Made by a program: the position numbers and the translations under genes. From an uncultured Parabacteroides sp. (GTDB taxonomy: Bacteria > Bacteroidota > Bacteroidia > Bacteroidales > Tannerellaceae): a DNA stretch of 64,000 bases. The notes beneath the pieces are model-generated. The model saw only the letters and a list, made by a program, of their open reading frames with translations. It did no database searches and was not told the origin of the DNA. The stretch is from the NCBI GenBank assembly GCA_944325345.1, contig CALUZV010000002.1, positions 62,001 through 126,000 of the forward strand. The letters run 5' to 3'. Each line of letters opens with the position of its first letter. Positions within the stretch are counted from its first letter, which is position 1. Shown one piece after another: positions 8,043 through 16,375 of this stretch.

Positions 8043-9068
8043 ATGACGAAACGCTATTATATAATAATGTATATAGGCATCCTGCTGGCAGCCCTCCCCG
8101 CGTGGGCGCAGACGGGCAACGAAGCCTATACGTTCCTCCGGATGCCGACCTCGACGCGGGCCAACGCGCTGGGCGGGCACACGGTGTCGCTGGTCGAGAG
8201 CGACCCGTCGCTGATTTTCCACAACCCGGGGCTGCTCGGCGGCGAGATGGACGGGATGATTAACTTGAACTACATGAATTATATCTCGGACATCAACGTG
8301 GGCAGCGCGGTCTTCACCAAGGCGTTCAAGGACAAGGGGGCTTGGGGCGTCGGCGCGAGCTTCTTCAGCTTCGGGAAGGTCGATGAGTATTCGGCGGAGA
8401 ACGTCTATCTGGGCGAAGCCTCGGCAAAGGACATCAGCGTGCAGGGCTTTTTCGCCTACGACCTGAGCGAGAGGTGGCGGGGCGGCGTCTCGCTGAAATT
8501 CCTCTATTCGACGCTGGCGGACTATACCTCCATCGGCCTCGGGGTGGATGCGGGACTGAGTTACTACGACTCGGACAAGAAATTCTCCTTCGGCTTCGCG
8601 CTGAAAAACATCGGCGCGCAGCTGAAACCCTATTACGAGGAGCGGCAACGGATGCCCTGGGACATCCAGGCGGGCATCAGCAAGCAGATGAAGCACGCGC
8701 CGCTGCGTTTTTCCTTAACGGCCATGTATCTGAACCACTGGAAATTCGACTACGTAGATGAAGTGCGTACGCAGAACGAGTCGGAGGAGAAAGACGGGGA
8801 CAACTTCATGCAGACGCTGCTGAAACATTTCGTCGTAGGCGTGGACTTCGTGCCGTCGGACAACTTCTGGGTCGGCGTAGGCTTCAACCCCAAGACGCGG
8901 ATGGATATGAAACTCACGGGAGGCGGCACGGGGCTGGCGGGATTCTCGGCCGGGGCCGGGGTACGCATCAAGATGTTCGACATCGGGGCGTCGGTGGCGC
9001 AGTATCATCCGTCGGCGCTGTCGTTGATGGTGAGCGTCAGCATGAGGCTCTCGGACTTCCGTCCGTAA
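8043..9068 (+). CDS. porQ: Type IX secretion system protein PorQ-like
   Basis: A 341-residue outer membrane protein. A signal peptide (MTKRYYIIMYIGILLAALPAWAQ) is followed by the PorQ/PorV-type opening (YTFLRMPTSTRANALGG, then DPSLIFHNPGLLGGEMDG) and a repetitive beta-strand-rich body with alternating hydrophobic residues typical of a FadL-like barrel. PorQ is linked to type IX secretion in Bacteroidetes, where PorV and PorQ act late in moving cargo to the cell surface. It matters here because the DUF6383 proteins end in a domain resembling a type IX sorting signal. aroB follows 52 bases later. The family call is good; the secretion role is inferred. Confidence 0.75.
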   Translation: MTKRYYIIMYIGILLAALPAWAQTGNEAYTFLRMPTSTRANALGGHTVSLVESDPSLIFHNPGLLGGEMDGMINLNYMNYISDINVGSAVFTKAFKDKGAWGVGASFFSFGKVDEYSAENVYLGEASAKDISVQGFFAYDLSERWRGGVSLKFLYSTLADYTSIGLGVDAGLSYYDSDKKFSFGFALKNIGAQLKPYYEERQRMPWDIQAGISKQMKHAPLRFSLTAMYLNHWKFDYVDEVRTQNESEEKDGDNFMQTLLKHFVVGVDFVPSDNFWVGVGFNPKTRMDMKLTGGGTGLAGFSAGAGVRIKMFDIGASVAQYHPSALSLMVSVSMRLSDFRP

Positions 9069-9120
9069 AGTATATTTTCTCTTCAGAAACATAGATTCTA
9101 ACCCCATAAAAACAGCATAT

Positions 9121-10182
9121 ATGAACGAACAAAACGTAGTAATCTGCCAAGATTTGAATGCCGACCTGCAAGGACTGCTTGCGTCGCTCGACTACGATAA
9201 GCTTTTCATCCTGACTGATACGAACACCCTCCGCGAGTGCTATCCGAGGGTCAAAGACGTGCCCGCACTGCAAGGCGCACCGGTCATCACGGTCGAGGCA
9301 AATGATTTGCACAAGAATATCGAATCCCTCGCCAGCATTTGGGCACAGTTGTCCAACGGCGGGGCCACGCGCCACTCGCTGCTGGTCAATCTGGGCGGCG
9401 GGATGGTAACCGACATGGGCGGGTTTGCCGGGGCGAGCTTCAAGCGCGGCATCCGAACGGTCAATATACCCACCACGCTGATGGCATCCGTGGATGCGGC
9501 GGTCGGGGGAAAGACAGGCATCAACTTCAATGGGCTGAAAAACGAAATCGGAGCCTTCTACCCTCCCCTCAGGGTATTCATCGATTGCGAATTTCTCCGG
9601 ACGCTGGACCGCGACAATATCCTTTCGGGTTATGCCGAGATGATCAAGCATGGGTTGATCAGTTCGATGGAAGTATATACGCCCGTGATGCTCTACGACA
9701 TCGACACGATGAACTACGGATACCTGAACCGGCTCGTCGCGCAGTCCGTCGCCGTCAAGGAAGACATCGTAGCCCAAGACCCGAAGGAGAAAGGCATCCG
9801 CAAGGCACTGAACTTCGGGCACACCGTGGGTCATGCCTACGAAAGTCTCTCGTTCCGCAAGGGGCGGCCGCTGCTGCATGGGCACGCGGTAGCCGCAGGC
9901 ATCGTCAGCGAGCTCTATCTGTCGCACAAGCACTGCGACTTCCCGATGGAGAAGCTCAGCCAGGTGGTATATTATATAAAGGAATACTATCCGCCCTTCG
10001 CTTTCGATTGCGAGGACTACGAGACCCTCTACGAGCTCATGCGCCACGACAAGAAGAACGAAGGCGACGCCATCAACTTCACCCTGCTGGGGCAAATCGG
10101 CGATGTCCGCCTCAACCAACAGTTAAAAAAGGAAGAAATTCTCGCCTCACTGGATTTTTATCGCGAAAGTTTTGGAGTTTAA
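9121..10182 (+). CDS. aroB: 3-dehydroquinate synthase
   Basis: The second enzyme of the shikimate pathway, converting DAHP to 3-dehydroquinate with NAD and a divalent metal; 353 residues, normal length. The NAD-binding and active-site region is clear at about 88-145 (LGGGMVTDMGGFAGASFKRG, then PTTLMASVDAAVGGKTGIN), and metal-binding histidines occur in NFGHTVGHAYES (about 235) and in LLHGHAVAAG (about 260). It follows porQ on the same strand. The downstream tRNA-Pro promoter overlaps the last codons of aroB. Confidence 0.96.
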   Translation: MNEQNVVICQDLNADLQGLLASLDYDKLFILTDTNTLRECYPRVKDVPALQGAPVITVEANDLHKNIESLASIWAQLSNGGATRHSLLVNLGGGMVTDMGGFAGASFKRGIRTVNIPTTLMASVDAAVGGKTGINFNGLKNEIGAFYPPLRVFIDCEFLRTLDRDNILSGYAEMIKHGLISSMEVYTPVMLYDIDTMNYGYLNRLVAQSVAVKEDIVAQDPKEKGIRKALNFGHTVGHAYESLSFRKGRPLLHGHAVAAGIVSELYLSHKHCDFPMEKLSQVVYYIKEYYPPFAFDCEDYETLYELMRHDKKNEGDAINFTLLGQIGDVRLNQQLKKEEILASLDFYRESFGV

Positions 10183-10201
10183 AATAAAAGTCCTACCTTT
10201 G
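10171..10201 (+). promoter_or_regulatory. Promoter of tRNA-Pro, overlapping the end of aroB
   Basis: TTTG at 10171-10174, 19 bases, TACCTTTG at 10194-10201: a full consensus. The -33 element sits inside the aroB coding sequence. Transcription should start near 10208, about 11 bases before the mature tRNA. Confidence 0.8.
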
Positions 10202-10218
10202 CAGCCGTAAAAAGCAGA

Positions 10219-10293
10219 CGGGATGTAGCTCAGCCCGGTTAGAGTACACGTCTGGGGGGCGTGTTGTCGCTGGTTCGAATCCAGTCATCCCGA
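10219..10293 (+). tRNA. tRNA-Pro (anticodon GGG)
   Basis: A 75-base tRNA with acceptor CGGGATG paired to CATCCCG, a D arm GCTC/GAGT, an anticodon stem CACGT/GCGTG enclosing CTGGGGG, and a T arm with GGTTCGAATCC. The anticodon GGG reads CCC and CCU. No CCA is encoded. A terminator follows within 12 bases, so it is a single-gene transcript. Confidence 0.92.
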
Positions 10294-10304
10294 CGGGGGC
10301 TGAA

Positions 10305-10338
10305 AGGGGTCAGGTTTTATAATCTGGCTCCTTTTTTT
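10305..10338 (+). terminator. Terminator of tRNA-Pro
   Basis: AGGGGTCAG (10305-10313) pairs, with two G-T pairs, to CTGGCTCCT (10324-10332), followed by seven further T. Confidence 0.75.
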
Positions 10339-10350
10339 ATATCTATCCGA

Positions 10351-10380
10351 TTGCCATTTGCCGGATAATCCCTACATTTG
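10351..10380 (+). promoter_or_regulatory. Promoter ahead of the small membrane-peptide gene
   Basis: TTG at 10351-10353, 19 bases, TACATTTG at 10373-10380. The transcript would start near 10386 and carry the 7-codon and 39-codon frames. Confidence 0.6.
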
Positions 10381-10408
10381 CGGCACGAAACAACTAAAAC
10401 AGTTAATT

Positions 10409-10432
10409 ATGAAGAAAGAATTAGGATTTTAA
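10409..10432 (+). CDS. Possible 7-codon leader peptide MKKELGF
   Basis: ATG at 10409 opens a frame of seven codons (MKKELGF) ending in TAA. It begins about 23 bases after the predicted transcript start and 55 bases before the next frame. Its only support is position and the lysine-rich start, so it could be chance. Confidence 0.25.
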   Translation: MKKELGF

Positions 10433-10487
10433 AACCCTTGCATTCGGCCTTTGGCTGGTGCGGGATAAAAAGGAAGGAGAATAATCT

Positions 10488-10607
10488 ATGCTTACCATTC
10501 TGAGTTCTATTTTACTTGTACTTATTGGCCTCAGTGCTGTCCTCTATTTCAATTACCAGGAAAAGAAAGAGGCGGAGGCAAACAAAAGGCAGCAACAGAA
10601 GCAATAA
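10488..10607 (+). CDS. Small single-pass membrane peptide, 39 residues
   Basis: This frame begins MLTILSSILLVLIGLSAVLY, one clear membrane helix at residues 3-21, and continues with a highly charged tail (NYQEKKEAEANKRQQQKQ). It is preceded by AAGGAAGGAGAATAATCT, a strong ribosome binding site that is unusual for this phylum, and by a good promoter at 10351-10380. The N-in helix with a charged cytoplasmic tail resembles small regulatory membrane peptides. I do not recognise the family. It is followed directly by repeat array C and faces the DUF5686 gene. Confidence 0.6.
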   Translation: MLTILSSILLVLIGLSAVLYFNYQEKKEAEANKRQQQKQ

Positions 10608-10610
10608 ACG

Positions 10611-10746
10611 CAGGCGGGTAGCTGAAACTGCCCAGGCGGGTAGCTGAAACTGCCCAGGCGGGTAGCCGGAACTGCCCAGGCGGGTAGCCAAACTTACCCG
10701 GGCGGGCAGTCTCAGCTACCCGCCCGGGCAATTTCAACCACCCGCC
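10611..10746. repeat. Repeat array C, 22-bp period with inverted tail
   Basis: CAGGCGGGTAGC starts at 10611, 10633, 10655 and 10677, with a diverged unit at 10699: exactly 22 bases apart. Two inverted units (AGCTACCCGCC and ACCACCCGCC) follow. The direct and inverted halves can fold into a long GC-rich hairpin between the convergent small-peptide and DUF5686 genes, so it may also act as a terminator. Confidence 0.85.
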
Positions 10747-10756
10747 TTTCCCCCTC

Positions 10757-13309
10757 TTAGAACTGGATTCTCATCGTACAACGAACGCCGTGCGTCTGGA
10801 TATCGGGATTATCGCGATAGTTGAGACGCCAAACGTAGTCGAGGCGCAAGAACTTGAAGATGTTCTCGATACCTACGCTGGCTTCCATATAAGGAGCCTT
10901 ACCCAGCGTCATCGAACCCTCGGGGAAAGCGAAGAGGCCGGTGCTCTTGGCAGGATTATTCTTGTCCGATAGGTGTCCCCAAAGGCCCCGGAAGCAGAAG
11001 ACCTCGCGCCATTTGAGCTTTTTGATAAGAGGGATACGGTTCAGCAGCAAACCATTCATGTAGTAAGTAACATCCCACGAGGCATATTCATCATTGATAA
11101 ACTCCATCGCATTCATATTGGTATAAGCCTCCGGCTGGATGGTATAAGAGAGGTTGGCATTCGGCAGGATGAGGAGCGGATAAGGCACCTTCGTCCATAC
11201 CTTCCCCGCCTTCAAGATAATATCCGTATAACCAAAGGCCGAGAACCAGAGCCGCTTTTGCAACCCGATATCCGTCCGCTGGTAATTATAGGATGAACCC
11301 AGGAAACCTTTCCAGCCCATGACGTGGCTCAGGTTGAAAATCCAGGCATCGAAAGTTATCGGGATACGGTTGTTACGTGTCTGATAGAACTTTTCGTTAT
11401 AGCCGTAGCGGAAGTTCAGCTCAAGCTCGGTCATATCATAATGGTCGAGGGAAGTCAGCGAGCCATCGGCATTGATACGGTCGAAGACGGCGTAGGGAGT
11501 GGCATACTCCCGCTTGTTTCGCAGGACAGCACTATACGAGATGCCGTTGTAATGCTCGCGGGTGTAGGTCAGCTCTGCCTTGCGGAGATACGTTGCCCTC
11601 GTATCGCGTTTCCGGCGTATGGCCAGCAAGAAGTTATCTTTACTGGTGTACATATACTGCTGGCCGAGCTTATTAATATCATACATATACTCGAAACGGA
11701 TAGAATGCATAGGGAACTCCTTGCGATATTGCTTGCGGTCTATGAAGGAATATTCCACCAAAGCATCGTATTTCATCTTCTTGTCGCGCACACCGTAGGC
11801 GGCAAAACCATCAAGTGTCAATCGCTTATGGAACTGGGGAGTCGTCGTACCACCGACACGGAAGCGTGCGCCCTCGATAGCATTACCGCTAATGGTCGTG
11901 TTCATCGGCCCGAATTCGAATTTGTTATTGGCCTCATCCTTTGTCGCCGGTACGTAGCCAGAGACAAGGATGGTAACGATCTTCTCGGTAACATAAAAGA
12001 TAGGGATGGAACGAAGCTTGGCCATAAGTTTATCCACGGTATTGGGATTACGCCGACGCCCTTCCTGAGGACGGTTCTCCTCCCAGAATTTATCCGTTTG
12101 CGTATAGGCTTCTTTCAAGGTAATGGACGGAGCAGGCTGTTCAAAGATAGCAAGCTGCGCTGTATCCGGCTCGAAGGAATGATTCGAATAGACAATCAGA
12201 CGCTGGGCAAACATTCCTTTGCTTTTCTCACTGAGTTTGAAGTTTACCCGAATATCATCTTTGGTAATGAGGCGTGTTCCATCCGGCTCGCGACGAAAAG
12301 TTTGGTCGATAGTCATGTGGGAGACGAAGTTCAGATTGATATCCTTAGGTACATTCAAGAGAACGCGACGGACGAAATAGGTAGAATCAAGCGTAACATA
12401 GAGATGTCCGGTGAATCCGAAAGATTCAGAGTTAAAAGGCACAAAGCCTAAATCCATGCATTTCTGCCCATCTATCTCCAAGGTATCCATCAAGTAATAT
12501 TTATAGAAGGTAGGACCGAGAGAGGAGAGGGGACTGACGAAGCGTTGCAGAAAGAGTGGTATATTGTTCCGGAAAATATCCACCTCCCGAAAGGCTTCAT
12601 TCAAAAACTGCTGGATACCATCACGCGAAAAGACTTCATCTACTCCTGCGGACTTGTCGCCCTTCACCAGCCGCTTCTCGGAATGGGGTTCTTTCCGATA
12701 ATACACCGTCTCGAAATGTTCCTTCTCCGAGATAGGGAGAATGGTAGTTCCTACATCCAAGGTATCTATAAAATCCACCAAGAAATCGAACTTCCCCGTT
12801 TTCCCATCTTCCCGCTTCTTCGGTTTATAATCGTTCATGGCAAAGACCATCTTCTGATAGCGGTCGTAGGAGTAATAATCGTGGTTACGAGGGTCATTCG
12901 CATCACGACGCTCGATGACGTTCTTGACAAAAGCTACCGCCGGGTTATCACGTCGGCGATAACGCTCCCGCCCGGGCTTGACTACGACCTCGTTCAACGC
13001 GATGCCGGTCGGCGCCAACTGTATCGAAAGACTCTGTCCGCTCTTCAGGGGAACCTGCTTTGTAGAATACCCTAAGTAGGACACCTCCAGCATCTTCCCG
13101 GAAGCCGAAGACGGGACAGTCAAGGAGAAACGGCCGTCCAGGTCTGTCGCCGCCCCCGTAGTTGTCCCCTTCACAATGATAGAGACGTAAGGCAAAGGCT
13201 CGCCACTAACCGAATCCGTTACAAGTCCTTTTATCCGTATTTCATTTTGCCCCTCCAAGGAGAAAAGGCATAGCAAGCCCACCAAGCAGCATAGAATCTT
13301 CTTTCCCAT
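10757..13309 (-). CDS. DUF5686 outer membrane protein with carboxypeptidase-like regulatory domain
   Basis: An 850-residue protein with a signal peptide (MGKKILCCLVGLLCLFSLEGQ), a CarboxypepD_reg-like beta-sandwich at about 25-110 (IKGLVTDSVSGEPLPYVSI, ATDLDGRFSL), and a long C-terminal part matching DUF5686, rich in amphipathic strands and ending with FRLDYVWRLNYRD and CTMRIQF, an aromatic outer-membrane-type terminus. It is probably a surface-exposed or barrel-forming outer membrane protein of unknown function. It is the last gene of the acyl-chain operon, 17 bases after the thioesterase, which suggests a link with envelope lipid modification or display; that link is inference. Confidence 0.8.
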   Translation of the reverse strand: MGKKILCCLVGLLCLFSLEGQNEIRIKGLVTDSVSGEPLPYVSIIVKGTTTGAATDLDGRFSLTVPSSASGKMLEVSYLGYSTKQVPLKSGQSLSIQLAPTGIALNEVVVKPGRERYRRRDNPAVAFVKNVIERRDANDPRNHDYYSYDRYQKMVFAMNDYKPKKREDGKTGKFDFLVDFIDTLDVGTTILPISEKEHFETVYYRKEPHSEKRLVKGDKSAGVDEVFSRDGIQQFLNEAFREVDIFRNNIPLFLQRFVSPLSSLGPTFYKYYLMDTLEIDGQKCMDLGFVPFNSESFGFTGHLYVTLDSTYFVRRVLLNVPKDINLNFVSHMTIDQTFRREPDGTRLITKDDIRVNFKLSEKSKGMFAQRLIVYSNHSFEPDTAQLAIFEQPAPSITLKEAYTQTDKFWEENRPQEGRRRNPNTVDKLMAKLRSIPIFYVTEKIVTILVSGYVPATKDEANNKFEFGPMNTTISGNAIEGARFRVGGTTTPQFHKRLTLDGFAAYGVRDKKMKYDALVEYSFIDRKQYRKEFPMHSIRFEYMYDINKLGQQYMYTSKDNFLLAIRRKRDTRATYLRKAELTYTREHYNGISYSAVLRNKREYATPYAVFDRINADGSLTSLDHYDMTELELNFRYGYNEKFYQTRNNRIPITFDAWIFNLSHVMGWKGFLGSSYNYQRTDIGLQKRLWFSAFGYTDIILKAGKVWTKVPYPLLILPNANLSYTIQPEAYTNMNAMEFINDEYASWDVTYYMNGLLLNRIPLIKKLKWREVFCFRGLWGHLSDKNNPAKSTGLFAFPEGSMTLGKAPYMEASVGIENIFKFLRLDYVWRLNYRDNPDIQTHGVRCTMRIQF

Positions 13310-13326
13310 GAAACCTAAACCATTTA

Positions 13327-13746
13327 TTATATACTAAGATATTTCTCTTGCCAGTGCCGATAATAGTCGGGCAAATCCACCATTAGCTCGCCCGCCGGGT
13401 CGATAAAGAGCTGGGTAGTACTTCCTGAGACGCAGAGGACATGATTGCGCTCGCGATAGATTTCATATTCGTAATCCAGCCGCGCCCCGCGCTTGTGCAC
13501 ATAGCGCGTATGAATTTCAGCCACGTCTTCCATCCCCAACGGGGCATAATATCTCACATGCAAGTCGTATATCGGGGCATAGATGCCTGCCTCCTGCATA
13601 TCATGATAAGCAATGCCGGGGTAATGTCGCCCGAAGGATTCGCGTCCGTCTTCAAAGTAGGCGACATAGCTCCCGTGCCAGGCGCGTTGCATCATATCCA
13701 GCTCGCTGAACTTCACCCGGACATAACATACGTCTTCCAATTCCAT
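13327..13746 (-). CDS. 4HBT/YbgC-type acyl thioesterase
   Basis: A 139-residue hotdog-fold thioesterase. The catalytic region SELDMMQRAWHGSYVAYFEDGRESF (split here for reading: aspartate at about 17, WHG at about 23-25) matches the D-x-x-x-x-x-x-H-x-x-Y pattern of 4-hydroxybenzoyl-CoA thioesterase relatives. It should hydrolyse an acyl-CoA or acyl-ACP thioester. Its place after ketosynthase, ACP, dehydratases and ketoreductase suggests that it releases the finished acyl chain from the operon's ACP. It sits 16 bases from the ketoreductase and 17 from DUF5686. Confidence 0.85.
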   Translation of the reverse strand: MELEDVCYVRVKFSELDMMQRAWHGSYVAYFEDGRESFGRHYPGIAYHDMQEAGIYAPIYDLHVRYYAPLGMEDVAEIHTRYVHKRGARLDYEYEIYRERNHVLCVSGSTTQLFIDPAGELMVDLPDYYRHWQEKYLSI

Positions 13747-13762
13747 CTTTGTCTTTCTTTTT

Positions 13763-14494
13763 TTAAGTATAAAGCCCTCCGTTGATGGAGATGACCTCCC
13801 CGGTGATATAGCTTGCCGACGAAGAGGCTAAAAAGCCCACCAGCTCCGCCACTTCTTCCGGTTTGCCGAAGCGTCCCATGGGGATGGCTTTTTTAAGTCC
13901 TGCCGTATCCTCTAACTGGGCAGTCATATCGGTTTCGATGAAGCCTGGGGCTACGGCATTGACAGTTACCTTCTTCCGGGCTACTTCCTGGGCCAATGCC
14001 TTCGTTGCAGCGATGATTCCACCCTTGGCTGCGGAATAGTTCGCCTGTCCGGGCGTTCCTTTCTCCCCGCTCACGCTGGAGAGGTTGATTATCCGGCCGT
14101 ATTTATGAACCAACATGGGCTGGAGCAAGGGTTGGGTAACATTATAGAAGCCGCCGAGGGTGGCGTTGAGGACTGCGTCCCAATCTTCATCGGGCATAAA
14201 GACCATCAGGTTGTCCCGACAGATTCCGGCGTTGTTTACCAGGACCTCGACATAGGCTTCGGGATTCGCCTCCTGCCAGGCTTCGAGTGCTTCGCGGACT
14301 TCCGCCCGGTTCGTAACGTCGAAAGGCATCAGGGTCCCGTCTTGTCCGGCTTCACGGACCAAGGCCAGGGTCTTCTCGGCTTCTTCCCGGTTATGGGCGT
14401 AGTTTATCAGGATATGGTAGCCCATCTCCGCCAGTTTTTTACAAACGGCGCGGCCGATTCCTCGGCTTCCGCCGGTTACTAATGCATATTTCAT
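13763..14494 (-). CDS. 3-oxoacyl-ACP reductase, FabG-like SDR
   Basis: A 243-residue short-chain dehydrogenase. The Rossmann motif is TGGSRGIGRA (residues 7-16), NNAGI is at about 86-90, and the catalytic Ser-Tyr-Lys set appears in INLSSVSG and NYSAAKGG (Tyr and Lys about 152 and 156). Family members reduce 3-oxoacyl-ACP with NADPH. The start MKYALVTGGSRG matches the family. The gene lies 10 bases after the flavoprotein in an operon with its own ketosynthase and ACP, so it is probably a dedicated ketoreductase and not the housekeeping FabG. Confidence 0.9.
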   Translation of the reverse strand: MKYALVTGGSRGIGRAVCKKLAEMGYHILINYAHNREEAEKTLALVREAGQDGTLMPFDVTNRAEVREALEAWQEANPEAYVEVLVNNAGICRDNLMVFMPDEDWDAVLNATLGGFYNVTQPLLQPMLVHKYGRIINLSSVSGEKGTPGQANYSAAKGGIIAATKALAQEVARKKVTVNAVAPGFIETDMTAQLEDTAGLKKAIPMGRFGKPEEVAELVGFLASSSASYITGEVISINGGLYT

Positions 14495-14504
14495 TGTCTT
14501 TATT

Positions 14505-15986
14505 CTATTTACTATTTATAATTTCATTCCACACATAGTCTTTTCCCAAGACCTCGGCGCAGGTGAAGAGCGCCGTCATCGTTACTCCCTGCACCCCGTG
14601 CAGGATCAGGTTCTGCCCGGTCAATAGCAGGTTCTCGACGGGTGTCCGGGGCGAAAGCAAGGTCAGGAGCGGCTCCCGAAAATCTTTCCGCAGTCCGTAA
14701 GCCGAGCCTTCCGGCGTCCCGGTATAGTCCCAATAGGTCAGCGGGGTACTGGTGTAGCGTTCGGCGATTTTCCCGGACAAGCCCGGGATGACTTTTTCCG
14801 CCAGCGCGATGCATTCGTCGGCCACACGGGTCTTCATTTCCTCGTAGGCTTCTCCCCGATGTCCGACACGGGTCCCTTTCCAGACTTCGCAAGCATCCCA
14901 AAGCATGGGCGTGAGCAGGTCTATCTGTCGGGCAAATTTTCCATCCTCGGGCACACGGCAACTCACCAACACGCCACCCACGGGAGCCTTCTTCCGATAG
15001 AAGTCCCACACGTCTGCCTCCCGATAGACATAGTGATTATGATTGAAATAGGGCAATGCGCCTTCTTTCAACCGGAGCGAGACGGTGAACATCCCGAAGG
15101 TATTTTCCAGCGCGGCGATACGGCGGCGATATACGGGCTTGCACCGCCGAGAACTGTCGCCCAGCCATCCGATTGTCGTTGCCGGATGCACATCACTGAT
15201 AAACACCTCGCCTTCGTAGCGTTCCCCGTCGTCTGTGCGTGCCGCCACGATGCGTCCCGCCTCTTCTTCGAGGGCTACGACCCGCGAACGGCAATGGATT
15301 CCGCCTCCGTTTGCCCGGACAGTCTGCGCCAGCGCCTCGGCCAGCATCGAGCCGTCGCCCGCCAAGCGCCACGCGCTCTCGACGAAGGTACTGTTGCCGT
15401 GGGCAAAGGTAAACAGGGGCAGACTTTCCTTGCGGAGTTCCATTTTCAGCGAGGCACCGCTGAGGACGTTGCGTAAAAGCGGGTCGCGGAACGTCTCCGC
15501 GAGGTAGTCGTAGGCTCCGAGCTCGAAGAGGCGCGAAACGGAGTCCATCCCGCTGCTCCCGGGCCGGAGTGCAGCCCATTGCTCCGCCTGGCAGTCTTCC
15601 AGCAATTTAGCGTATGCTGCCAAGCCAGCTTTTTCCCCCGGAAAAATCTCCGCGAGGGCTGAGGCGAAGGCAGTAAAGCCTTGCGCGAAGGGATAGGCCG
15701 CGTCGCCGATGGTTACGCGGTCGAAAACCGTGTCGAGCTGTCGCCAAGGGAGTTGCAGCAAGCCTAAATAGCGGAAAACAGGGTAAAGAGACTGCCCCTC
15801 GCCCAGTCCGCCGACGTAGTGAAGGCCGGTATCGTAGGCCAATCCCCTTCGCCGGTAACTTTGCAGGCAACCGCCTATCTGTGTCCCCGCTTCCAAAACC
15901 ACGACATGCTTGCCGGCACGCGCGAGCAGGGCTGCACATTCCAAACCACCCAGGCCACTGCCGATGACGACGACTTCCGCTTTCAT
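14505..15986 (-). CDS. RetSat/CrtI-type FAD-dependent oxidoreductase
   Basis: A 493-residue flavoprotein related to phytoene desaturases and retinol saturases. The FAD-binding dinucleotide fold is GSGLGGLECAALLARAGK at 8-25, followed by EAGTQIGGC and YDTGLHYVGG; the C-terminal FAD-binding segment is in NLLLTGQNLILHG and GVTMTALF. Family members add or remove double bonds in polyenes and long acyl chains. It overlaps the upstream dehydratase by four bases. Its presence separates this operon from ordinary fatty acid synthesis and suggests an unusual unsaturated, isomerised or saturated chain. The substrate is unknown. Confidence 0.85.
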   Translation of the reverse strand: MKAEVVVIGSGLGGLECAALLARAGKHVVVLEAGTQIGGCLQSYRRRGLAYDTGLHYVGGLGEGQSLYPVFRYLGLLQLPWRQLDTVFDRVTIGDAAYPFAQGFTAFASALAEIFPGEKAGLAAYAKLLEDCQAEQWAALRPGSSGMDSVSRLFELGAYDYLAETFRDPLLRNVLSGASLKMELRKESLPLFTFAHGNSTFVESAWRLAGDGSMLAEALAQTVRANGGGIHCRSRVVALEEEAGRIVAARTDDGERYEGEVFISDVHPATTIGWLGDSSRRCKPVYRRRIAALENTFGMFTVSLRLKEGALPYFNHNHYVYREADVWDFYRKKAPVGGVLVSCRVPEDGKFARQIDLLTPMLWDACEVWKGTRVGHRGEAYEEMKTRVADECIALAEKVIPGLSGKIAERYTSTPLTYWDYTGTPEGSAYGLRKDFREPLLTLLSPRTPVENLLLTGQNLILHGVQGVTMTALFTCAEVLGKDYVWNEIINSK

Positions 15987-16360
15987 GCCAACTCCCGCAA
16001 CATCTCGCCTTTGAATTCCAGATACGTTTTACCCGCCGCACTGAGGGTGGCGCTTATCTGACAGCCCCCGGCCGTCTCGCCCAAGACATTGATTCGCACC
16101 TCGATGTCGGCATCGATATCCGGCGTGAGGACGGCCAGCATCCTGCACTGCTTGATAGCCCCTATATACTGCCTGCGTCCCATCCAATGGGTGAAGCAGG
16201 CTCGCAACATCTCGATATTGCAGGCCCCCGGACAGACCGGGCGACCCGGAAAGTGCCCGTGATAGACCTCGCACTGGGGCAGGAGGCGCAGATGGAACGT
16301 GGCCGAATCTGCCTCCCAATGGGCACTGCACATCTGATAATATTTTCCTTCCAAAGACAT
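15983..16360 (-). CDS. Hotdog-fold 3-hydroxyacyl-ACP dehydratase, FabZ/ApeI-like
   Basis: A 125-residue single hotdog protein. The FabA/FabZ active-site motif is intact (EVYHGHFPGRPVCPGAC, histidine at about 36), and the acidic partner is the glutamate of CNIEMLRA about 14 residues later. It should dehydrate a 3-hydroxyacyl-ACP to the 2-enoyl form. It is somewhat shorter than housekeeping FabZ. It follows another hotdog gene by 15 bases and overlaps the flavoprotein by 4 bases, so the operon codes two different dehydratase-type subunits, as aryl polyene clusters do (ApeI and ApeP). Confidence 0.8.
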   Translation of the reverse strand: MSLEGKYYQMCSAHWEADSATFHLRLLPQCEVYHGHFPGRPVCPGACNIEMLRACFTHWMGRRQYIGAIKQCRMLAVLTPDIDADIEVRINVLGETAGGCQISATLSAAGKTYLEFKGEMLRELA

Positions 16361-16375
16361 CGTTTTCAGGCTGAA

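Noticed and set aside
11324..12451. 375-residue frame antisense to the DUF5686 gene, and a 344-residue frame at 25175-26209 antisense to the receptor gene
   Set aside because: Both lie wholly opposite recognised outer membrane protein genes and show no domain, promoter or ribosome site.
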